The translations under genes and the position numbers were made by a program. DNA of 11,526 bases from an uncultured Ruminococcus sp. (GTDB lineage Bacteria; Bacillota; Clostridia; Oscillospirales; CAG-272), in the NCBI GenBank assembly GCA_905202255.1, contig CAJKRH010000053.1:1-11526 (forward strand). Direction: 5' to 3'. Under the pieces are notes generated by a model, which did not search any database, was not told the DNA's origin, and saw nothing but the letters and a program-made list of their open reading frames with translations. Below are positions 5,467 to 11,526 of the stretch, one piece after another. Position 1 is the first letter of the stretch, and the number at the start of each line of letters is the position of its first letter.

Positions 5467-7059
5467 ATGAATGAAGAAAAGATAAATATACCGCAAAATG
5501 AAGCGGGCGAAGCTCCCTATATCATTGAAATGCGGAATATCACAAAGGTATTTCCGGGCATCGTCGCAAACGACGATATCACCTTGCAGCTGAAAAAGGG
5601 CGAGATTCATGCCCTGCTCGGCGAAAACGGAGCGGGAAAATCAACTCTTATGAGCGTTCTTTTCGGTTTTTACAAGCCGGAAAAGGGCGAAATACTGAAA
5701 AACGGCGAGGTTGTCGATATCAGCGACCCGAACGATGCAAATGCGCTCGGCATCGGCATGGTACATCAGCATTTCAAGCTTGTGGAGGTATTTTCCGTGC
5801 TGGATAATATCATCCTCGGAGTGGAGCCGAATAAATTCGGCTTTCTTCGCAAAAAGCAGGCGAGAGAAAAGGTTTTGCGCCTCTCCGAGACATATGGGCT
5901 GAATGTAGATCCGGACGCGCTTGTCGAGGATATCACCGTAGGCATGCAGCAGAGGACAGAAATTCTCAAAATGCTCTATCGCGACAACGAAATACTCATT
6001 TTCGACGAGCCGACGGCTGTGCTGACACCGGCGGAGATTTCCGAGCTGATGGATATCATGAAGAGAATGAAGGCGGAAGGCAAATCCATCCTCTTCATCT
6101 CGCATAAGCTCAATGAGATAATGGCTGTTGCCGACAGAGTGACCGTTCTGCGCAAAGGAAAATACATAGGCACGGTCAATGTCAGCGAAACGACAAAGGA
6201 AGAGCTGTCAAACATGATGGTCGGCAGAGATGTCAAGTTCATCGTGGAAAAGGAGCCGGCAAAGCCGAAGGATGTTGTTCTCGAGGTCAGAAATATGTGC
6301 ATGCACGGCAAGCACAAAAAGAAGGACAGCGTGCACAATGTTTCATTTGATGTGCGTGCGGGCGAGATAGTCTGTATCGCCGGCATCGACGGAAACGGAC
6401 AGACGGAATTTGTCCATGGGCTGACGGGGCTTGAAAAGGTGGAGAGCGGCACGATCACGCTCTGCGGAGTCGATATCACGCACAAAAGCGTGCGCTATCG
6501 CAATACGCACGGAATAAGTCACATTCCCGAGGACAGGCATAAGCACGGGCTTATCCTCGATTATTCGCTCGGGAACAATCTCGTGCTTCAGCGTTATTTC
6601 GAGCCGAGATTTCAGAAGCACGGATTCATAAAATTCGATGAGGTGGAGCGGTATTCCGAGGAGCTTATCGACCGCTACGATGTGCGTTCCGGTCAGGGCT
6701 CGAAAACCGCCGCGCGCTCCATGTCGGGCGGCAATCAGCAGAAGGCGATAATCGCGCGCGAGCTTGACCGCGAGCATACCCTTCTCGTGGCTGTTCAGCC
6801 GACGCGCGGACTTGATGTCGGCGCTATAGAGACGATACATAAAAAGATGATAGAATCGCGCGACAGCGGCTCGGCTGTTCTGCTCGTTTCGCTCGAGCTT
6901 GATGAGGTAATGAATGTTTCGGACAGAATTCTCGTCATGTATGAGGGCGAGATAGTCGGCGAATTTGACCCGAAGAAGATAACCGTGCAGGAACTGGGAC
7001 TTTATATGTCCGGCGCGAAGAGACAGACTGCCGCAAAGGAGGAAAAGGGCGATGAATAA
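5467..7059 (+). CDS. nupO: Nucleoside ABC transporter ATP-binding protein (tandem NBDs, NupO/PnrC-like)
   Basis: A 530-residue cytoplasmic ATPase with two ABC domains, of the class used by BMP-type nucleoside and sugar importers. The first domain has Walker A GENGAGKST (52-60), Q-loop Q101, a family-type signature VGMQQR (158-163), Walker B ILIFDEP (176-182) and H213. The second has a degenerate Walker A, GIDGNGQTE (306-314), where the lysine is replaced by glutamine, an intact signature SGGNQQ (420-425), and AVQPTRGLD in place of the catalytic DEP. One active and one degenerate site is normal for this family, not damage. I chose the ATG at 5467 because AGGAAGG lies nine bases upstream. An in-frame ATG at 5431 has no properly spaced ribosome binding site, and translation from the frame opening at 5341 would run through the hairpin. 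The stop overlaps the next gene by eight bases. Confidence 0.94.
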   Translation: MNEEKINIPQNEAGEAPYIIEMRNITKVFPGIVANDDITLQLKKGEIHALLGENGAGKSTLMSVLFGFYKPEKGEILKNGEVVDISDPNDANALGIGMVHQHFKLVEVFSVLDNIILGVEPNKFGFLRKKQAREKVLRLSETYGLNVDPDALVEDITVGMQQRTEILKMLYRDNEILIFDEPTAVLTPAEISELMDIMKRMKAEGKSILFISHKLNEIMAVADRVTVLRKGKYIGTVNVSETTKEELSNMMVGRDVKFIVEKEPAKPKDVVLEVRNMCMHGKHKKKDSVHNVSFDVRAGEIVCIAGIDGNGQTEFVHGLTGLEKVESGTITLCGVDITHKSVRYRNTHGISHIPEDRHKHGLILDYSLGNNLVLQRYFEPRFQKHGFIKFDEVERYSEELIDRYDVRSGQGSKTAARSMSGGNQQKAIIARELDREHTLLVAVQPTRGLDVGAIETIHKKMIESRDSGSAVLLVSLELDEVMNVSDRILVMYEGEIVGEFDPKKITVQELGLYMSGAKRQTAAKEEKGDE

Positions 7060-8326
7060 AAATGATAAATTCAATAATTTTCTGAAAAAAGACGGCACAA
7101 AGTCTGTTGCCGCCTCGTTGCTCTGTATACTCGGCGGTATGCTCGTCGGTTTTGTGGTTCTGCTTATCCTTTCGATAACATCGAGCGATATAGATATCTC
7201 CGAGGCTTTCTCGGGACTGGCTATCATCCTCGGCGGTCCTTTTGCCGCGGGAAGCGCAAAGGACGCGCTCTTCCAGTTCGGCGATATGCTGCTTGAGGCG
7301 GCGCCGCTCCTGATGACGGGTCTTTCCGTCGCCGTGGCTTTCAAAACGGGACTTTTCAATATCGGCGCGCCCGGTCAGTATCTCATGGGCGCCATGACAT
7401 CGCTTCTTGTCGCGCTCTCCATCCCCACGACGCCGAATACAGCCTTTTTCGTGTGGCTTCTCGCGCTTGTCGCGGGCATGCTCGCGGGTATGCTCTGGGG
7501 AGCCATCCCGGGATTTTTCAAGGCGGTTTTCAATGTAAATGAGGTTATCGTCTGCATCATGACAAACTGGATAGCCGCAAACGCGGTCAGCTGGGTATTT
7601 TATCTGACAGGCGACCGATTTATCAATATCGCGGAGACAAAGACAAAATTCATCCGCAAGACCATCACAAACGGCGTGGCAACTCCGAAATTCGGGCTGG
7701 ATAAGCTTTTCCCGGGTTCACATATCGATATCAGCCTTTTCATTGCGATACTTTTCGCTGTAGTAATATATATTATCCTGAATAAAACGACCTTCGGCTA
7801 TGAGCTGAAAGCCTGCGGCTTCAATAAAAACGGCGCAAAATACGCCGGCATGAACGAAAAGCGCAATATCGTGCTTTCCATGATGATAGCGGGCGGTCTT
7901 GCCGCCGGCGGCGCCGCACTCTGGTATCTGAACGGCGAAAACGATTTCCTCTGGAATACATACAGCACTCTCCCGAGCGAGGGCTTCAACGGCATCCCCG
8001 TAGCTCTTCTCGCAAGCAACAATCCGATAGCCGTCATATTCAGTTCGATATTCCTGCGGTATATCGGCAAGGGCGGCTTCAACCTCGCGGGATATACCGC
8101 TTTCAATGAATATGTATCCGACCTCATCGTTGCCGTGATAATATATTTTGCGGGCTTCTCCAAGTTCATCAAGGATTTCATCACGGAAAGACAGGCAAAA
8201 AAAGAAGAAAAAGCGCTGACGGCGGAAGCGGCAGGTGCCGTGGCTGCGGAGATTGCCGAGCGGCATGAAGCCGAAGCGGTAAGCGCGAATGCTGCACAGA
8301 CAAAAACAGAGGAGGATGATAAGTAA
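7052..8326 (+). CDS. nupP: Nucleoside ABC transporter permease (NupP-like, BPD_transp_2 family)
   Basis: A 424-residue membrane protein forming half of the import channel. About nine hydrophobic segments are visible (near 19-42, 84-98, 107-124, 130-152, 165-186, 228-244, 272-292, 312-335 and 355-372). The conserved motifs FKTGLFNIGAPGQYLMGA (97-114) and ELKACGFNKNGAKYAGMNEKR (251-271) are present; the second is the cytoplasmic loop expected to contact the ATPase. A charged, alanine- and glutamate-rich C-terminal tail from about 377 to 424 is longer than the conserved core needs and may be a cytoplasmic helix. The ATG has AGGAGG nine bases upstream and overlaps the end of the ATPase gene by eight bases. 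The stop overlaps the next start by one base (TAATG), suggesting translational coupling. Confidence 0.92.
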   Translation: MNKNDKFNNFLKKDGTKSVAASLLCILGGMLVGFVVLLILSITSSDIDISEAFSGLAIILGGPFAAGSAKDALFQFGDMLLEAAPLLMTGLSVAVAFKTGLFNIGAPGQYLMGAMTSLLVALSIPTTPNTAFFVWLLALVAGMLAGMLWGAIPGFFKAVFNVNEVIVCIMTNWIAANAVSWVFYLTGDRFINIAETKTKFIRKTITNGVATPKFGLDKLFPGSHIDISLFIAILFAVVIYIILNKTTFGYELKACGFNKNGAKYAGMNEKRNIVLSMMIAGGLAAGGAALWYLNGENDFLWNTYSTLPSEGFNGIPVALLASNNPIAVIFSSIFLRYIGKGGFNLAGYTAFNEYVSDLIVAVIIYFAGFSKFIKDFITERQAKKEEKALTAEAAGAVAAEIAERHEAEAVSANAAQTKTEEDDK

Positions 8327-9276
8327 TGGTATTTTTGCTTCAGAAAACTCTGATTTATTCAATTCCGCTGCTGATAGTTGCTCTTGCCGGCGTTTTTGCC
8401 GAGCGAAGCGGCATTATCAATATCGCGCTCGACGGTATCATGATATTCGGCTCGTTTATCGGAGCGATAACGGTTTATCTCTTTCAGAAGGCGGATCTCC
8501 TCGTCGGCACGCAGTGGCTTTTCATCATAGCCATGGCTGTGGCGGCACTGGCGGGCGCGCTCTTCTCGCTTCTGCTCTCCTTCTCGGCTATCAAGCTGAA
8601 GGCCGATCAGACCATCGGCGGCACGGCGCTCAATCTGCTTGCTCCCGCCATCACACTCTTTATAGTGAAAATATTCTTCATGCAGGATAAGCTTGTTATG
8701 CCGAAGGATATCGGTTTTGTTATCTTAAATGATGACCTCGGCAGTGTCGGCAGAGTATTTTTCGATAAGGCTTATATATCTACATATATCGCGATTATAG
8801 TATTTGTGATACTTTCCGTGCTTCTTTATACAACAAAACTCGGACTTCGCCTGCGTGCCTGCGGCGAGCATCCGCAGGCGGCGGATTCCGTCGGTATAAA
8901 TGTAAAGAAGATGCGCTATCTCGGAACAACCGTTTCGGGCGCGCTCGCCGGCATGGGCGGCTATATCTATATAGCGACTACGGCGGGCGGTACCTCCGAG
9001 GGCACTGTCGCTGGCATGGGCTTTCTCGCTCTCGCTATCATGATATTCGGAAACTGGAAGCCGCTGGGCATCGCTCTCGGCTCGCTTATGTTCGGTTTTC
9101 TCAAGTGCCTCGGCGTCGTTTCCTCGTCAATTCCGTTCTTTAAAAGCCTCGGACTTCCGATGTATTTCTATAACCTTATTCCTTATGTGGCGGTGCTTGT
9201 CGTGCTTGCCTTCACCTCGAAGAGCTCGCGCGCACCGAAGGCAGAGGGCATACCTTATGATAAGGGGATGAGATAA
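8326..9276 (+). CDS. nupQ: Nucleoside ABC transporter permease (NupQ-like, BPD_transp_2 family)
   Basis: A 316-residue membrane protein, the second channel half. The N-terminal motif GVFAERSGIINIALDGIM (22-39) is typical of this permease subfamily. The cytoplasmic loop GLRLRACGEHPQAADSVGI (173-191) is the expected ATPase contact. Hydrophobic segments lie near 8-23, 37-53, 63-87, 101-118, 151-169, 199-217, 228-266 and 283-297. It pairs with the preceding longer permease, as NupP and NupQ do in Bacillus. AGAGGAGG lies upstream and the start overlaps the previous stop by one base. Two bases separate its stop from the pyrimidine-nucleoside phosphorylase start, tying uptake to breakdown. Confidence 0.93.
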   Translation: MVFLLQKTLIYSIPLLIVALAGVFAERSGIINIALDGIMIFGSFIGAITVYLFQKADLLVGTQWLFIIAMAVAALAGALFSLLLSFSAIKLKADQTIGGTALNLLAPAITLFIVKIFFMQDKLVMPKDIGFVILNDDLGSVGRVFFDKAYISTYIAIIVFVILSVLLYTTKLGLRLRACGEHPQAADSVGINVKKMRYLGTTVSGALAGMGGYIYIATTAGGTSEGTVAGMGFLALAIMIFGNWKPLGIALGSLMFGFLKCLGVVSSSIPFFKSLGLPMYFYNLIPYVAVLVVLAFTSKSSRAPKAEGIPYDKGMR

Positions 9277-9278
9277 GC

Positions 9279-10568
9279 ATGAGAATGTATGATATCATTC
9301 ATAAAAAGCGCTGCGGGCTGGCACTCGACGAGGCGGAGATACGCTTCTTTGTCGAGGGCTATACCCGCGGTGATATACCCGACTATCAGGCTTCGGCACT
9401 CTGCATGGCTATCTGTTGCCGCGGCATGACAAGCGGAGAAACGGCTGTGCTGACCGATGCGATAATGCGCTCGGGCGATGTTGTAGACCTCTCGATGTTC
9501 GGTGACCTCTCTGTAGACAAGCATTCGACCGGCGGGGTAGGAGATAAGACCTCGCTGATAGTCGCGCCTGTCGTCGCCTCGCTCGGAGGAAAGATGGCAA
9601 AAATGTCCGGCAGAGGACTCGGGCATACGGGCGGCACCGTCGACAAGCTCGAATCCATCGCGGGCTATCGCACGGCGATGACGAGAGAAGAATTTATCGA
9701 CACCGTTAAAAATGTCGGTGTCTGCGTAGTCGGGCAGAGCGGCGATCTCGCTCCTGCCGACAAAAAGCTGTATGCTCTGCGCGATGTAACCGCAACTGTG
9801 GATTGCGTACCGCTCATAGCTTCGTCCATCATGGGCAAGAAGCTCGCCGCAGGTGCAAAATCCATCGTACTTGATGTCAAGGCGGGCAGCGGCGCTTTTA
9901 TGAAGACGGTCGACGACGCGAGAAAGCTTGCCGACGAGATGATAAGAGTCGGCACCATGTGCGGCAGAAATGTCCGTGCGCTCGTCACAAATATGGATAT
10001 TCCGCTCGGGCATAATGTGGGCAATTCACTTGAAGTGGCCGAGGCGGTGCGCGTACTTCGCGGCGAGCAAAAGGGCGATCTCTATGAAATATGCGTGGCA
10101 CTCGCCTCAAATCTCGTCTCCATGTTTAAGAAAATTTCAGTGCAAGAGTCGCAACTTATGGTTGCTAAATCAATAGAGAGCGGTGCGGCTTTTGCCAAGA
10201 TGAAAGAATGGATAGCGGCGCAGGGCGGCGATGTTTCCATGATAGAAGATACATCGAAGCTCCCGCGGGCACCCTACAGCAGAGAGATAGCGTCGCCCCG
10301 TGACGGCTATATCTCTCATATGAATACCGAGGGCATCGGGCTTTGCGCTTCGCTTCTCGGAGCGGGCAGAGTGAATAAGGGTGACAGTATTGATTTCGGC
10401 GCGGGCATAGAGCTGGCAAAGAAAACCGGAGATTATGTCGGCAAGGGTGAAAAAATCGCCACACTCCATGCTTCAAACGAGGCACTTTTTGCCGATGCAA
10501 AGGAAAAATTCCTTTCCTCGCTTGAATTTTCGGATAAAAAGACAGGCAAACCACAACTTATTTTTTGA
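9279..10568 (+). CDS. pdp: Pyrimidine-nucleoside phosphorylase (thymidine phosphorylase family)
   Basis: A 429-residue enzyme that cleaves uridine, deoxyuridine and thymidine with phosphate to the base and (deoxy)ribose-1-phosphate. The phosphate-binding KHSTGGVGDKTS (81-92) and the family signature SGRGLGHTGGTVDKLE (110-125) are intact. Base-binding residues Y165, R168, S183 and K187 match Y168, R171, S186 and K190 of E. coli thymidine phosphorylase. The C-terminal domain carries the expected PRDGYI and KTGDYVGKGEKIATLHA segments. Overall similarity looks closer to Gram-positive Pdp than to E. coli DeoA, but substrate breadth cannot be told from sequence alone. The start is two bases after the permease stop, with only a modest GGGG ribosome binding site about 12 bases upstream, consistent with translational coupling. 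Confidence 0.94.
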   Translation: MRMYDIIHKKRCGLALDEAEIRFFVEGYTRGDIPDYQASALCMAICCRGMTSGETAVLTDAIMRSGDVVDLSMFGDLSVDKHSTGGVGDKTSLIVAPVVASLGGKMAKMSGRGLGHTGGTVDKLESIAGYRTAMTREEFIDTVKNVGVCVVGQSGDLAPADKKLYALRDVTATVDCVPLIASSIMGKKLAAGAKSIVLDVKAGSGAFMKTVDDARKLADEMIRVGTMCGRNVRALVTNMDIPLGHNVGNSLEVAEAVRVLRGEQKGDLYEICVALASNLVSMFKKISVQESQLMVAKSIESGAAFAKMKEWIAAQGGDVSMIEDTSKLPRAPYSREIASPRDGYISHMNTEGIGLCASLLGAGRVNKGDSIDFGAGIELAKKTGDYVGKGEKIATLHASNEALFADAKEKFLSSLEFSDKKTGKPQLIF

Positions 10569-10583
10569 TAGCAGGGCGGAAAA

Positions 10584-11210
10584 ATGCATAATATAATCGT
10601 TATCGGAATAGCAGGCGGCAGCGGAAGCGGCAAAACGACGCTCGCTGACAAGATAATCGAGCATTTCGGCGATGATATCGCCATTGTTCATCATGACAAT
10701 TATTACAGGGGATATAAAGACCTCTCGTATGAGGAGCGCTCGAAAATAAATTTTGACCATCCCGATTCTTTTGAAACGGATCTGATGATTGAGGATATCA
10801 AAAAGCTCAAAAACGGCGAAGCTGTCGAATGTCCCGTTTATGACTATACTATCCATAACAGAAGCAGTGAAACGGTGAATATCGCGCCCCGTTCGATAAT
10901 ACTTATCGAGGGAATCCTGATTTTTTCCGATATACGGCTTTGTAATCTTATGGATATTAAAATATTCGTCGATACGGATGCCGATATCCGTCTCATACGC
11001 AGAATAAGGCGCGATATGGAAACGCGCAACCGCACACTTGAATCGGTGCTCTCGCAGTATACAGCCACCGTCAAGCCGATGCATGACCTCTATGTGGAGC
11101 CGAGCAAGAGAATGGCTGATATCGTCGTGCAGGAGGGCGGAAAAAATGCCGTCGCTTTCGATATGATAGTAAATCGCCTCGAGGCGCATATAGACCGCGG
11201 CAATAAGTAA
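10584..11210 (+). CDS. udk: Uridine kinase (uridine/cytidine kinase)
   Basis: A 208-residue P-loop kinase that phosphorylates uridine and cytidine to UMP and CMP, the anabolic branch for imported nucleosides. Walker A is GIAGGSGSGKTT (8-19), the catalytic aspartate is D38 in HHDNYYR, and the substrate loops NFDHPDSFE (56-64) and PVYDY (84-88) are intact. The arginine-rich lid RRIRRDMETRNR (139-150) is present. The length is standard. An AGGGCGG site lies a few bases before the ATG, and the gap to the phosphorylase gene is 15 bases. It is last in the operon. Having both phosphorolysis and kinase in one transcript means uridine can be either burned or saved. Confidence 0.95.
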   Translation: MHNIIVIGIAGGSGSGKTTLADKIIEHFGDDIAIVHHDNYYRGYKDLSYEERSKINFDHPDSFETDLMIEDIKKLKNGEAVECPVYDYTIHNRSSETVNIAPRSIILIEGILIFSDIRLCNLMDIKIFVDTDADIRLIRRIRRDMETRNRTLESVLSQYTATVKPMHDLYVEPSKRMADIVVQEGGKNAVAFDMIVNRLEAHIDRGNK

Positions 11211-11251
11211 ATACAAAAAAGGAAATCCGCGGTGATTTCCTTTTTTCGTAT
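11211..11251 (+). terminator. Rho-independent terminator of the nucleoside operon
   Basis: A perfect 13-bp stem (11215-11227 with 11234-11240 and 11241-11246) around loop CGCGGT, lengthened by ATAC/GTAT with one bulged C. A six-T run forms the 3' side. It starts one base after the udk stop codon. The A-rich 5' side means it could also terminate minus-strand transcripts. Confidence 0.88.
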
Positions 11252-11500
11252 CGCACACCGATAAAGTTTCGTGCACTTTTAATAAAGTTTTCGCTCGCCT
11301 TTTTCAAAAGGCGGCGCGAGCCGTCGGCGGCGACGGTCGCGCTCCGCAGAGCGCGAAATCTCTTATCGGCGTTTTCTTTTTGATAGCTTTTTCTTTTGCG
11401 CCTGCATGTGCAAAAGAAAAAGCGGGTGGGATTTAATCTTTTGCTTTGGCTGTTGACGGTACTTGGGGTCATGGTAGGGGCGAACAATGTTCGCCCGCGA
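11252..11500 (-). repeat. Right, inverted copy of the composite multi-hairpin repeat
   Basis: Read on the minus strand this repeats the left element module by module: variable hairpin GGGCGAAC/GTTCGCCC (11478-11496), GTCAACAGCCAAA (11457-11445), the identical 13-bp hairpin (11387-11399 with 11410-11422), CTATCAAAAAGAAAA, the TCGCGCTC/GAGCGCGA hairpin (11337-11356), a 6-bp hairpin with unrelated sequence at the same place (11321-11326 with 11331-11336), the CGCCTTTT hairpin (11296-11313), and about two 22-bp units. It begins directly after the udk terminator, just as the left copy begins after the cysteine desulfurase terminator. No gene is supported in this stretch, and bases 11501-11526 show nothing recognisable. 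Confidence 0.78.
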
Positions 11501-11526
11501 GATGCTTAAAGAAACTTTTGTTTTAT

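Noticed and set aside
6343..7359. Long minus-strand frame opposite the ATPase and permease genes
   Set aside because: It mirrors two well-identified genes, crosses their boundary and has no recognisable protein features.

Overview
The window looks like a chromosomal segment from a spore-forming Firmicute of class Clostridia, probably a gut lineage near the Oscillospirales or Christensenellales. This rests on an alpha/beta-type small acid-soluble spore protein gene, strong AGGAGG-type ribosome binding sites, Clostridia-like NupNOPQ, Pdp and DeoD proteins, and intermediate base composition. The exact lineage is inference. I see no phage, IS, CRISPR or tRNA gene.

Layout. Positions 1-322 hold no gene but a composite multi-hairpin repeat; a second copy in inverted orientation closes the window (about 11252-11500). 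On the minus strand, a small Se/S-carrier-like protein (1777-1556) is followed by a TIGR01977-type cysteine desulfurase (1499-357), ending in a 17-bp terminator stem that contains its stop codon. The divergent region 1778-2155 carries a candidate promoter for that pair and an unusually structured leader for the spore protein gene (2156-2347), which has its own strong terminator.

From 2467 to 11251 everything is plus strand and concerns nucleosides. A sigma-A promoter drives deoC and deoD. A perfect-consensus promoter (4117-4145) then drives a BMP-family lipoprotein, an ABC ATPase, two permeases, pyrimidine-nucleoside phosphorylase and uridine kinase, ending at a terminator (11211-11251). Together they would import nucleosides, cleave purine and pyrimidine nucleosides by phosphorolysis, split deoxyribose-5-phosphate to acetaldehyde plus glyceraldehyde-3-phosphate, and rescue uridine/cytidine as UMP/CMP. 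Phosphopentomutase (deoB) and cytidine deaminase are not in the window.

Points of most interest: (1) the paired terminator-adjacent repeats, whose hairpins are kept while some stem sequences differ completely; (2) a potential pseudoknotted leader upstream of the spore protein gene; (3) a -1 frame disruption in the substrate-binding lipoprotein at a GCG/GGC tract; and (4) a perfect 14-bp hairpin between lipoprotein and ATPase genes. The protein-coding content itself is well-known biology; the non-coding structures are where something undescribed could be.
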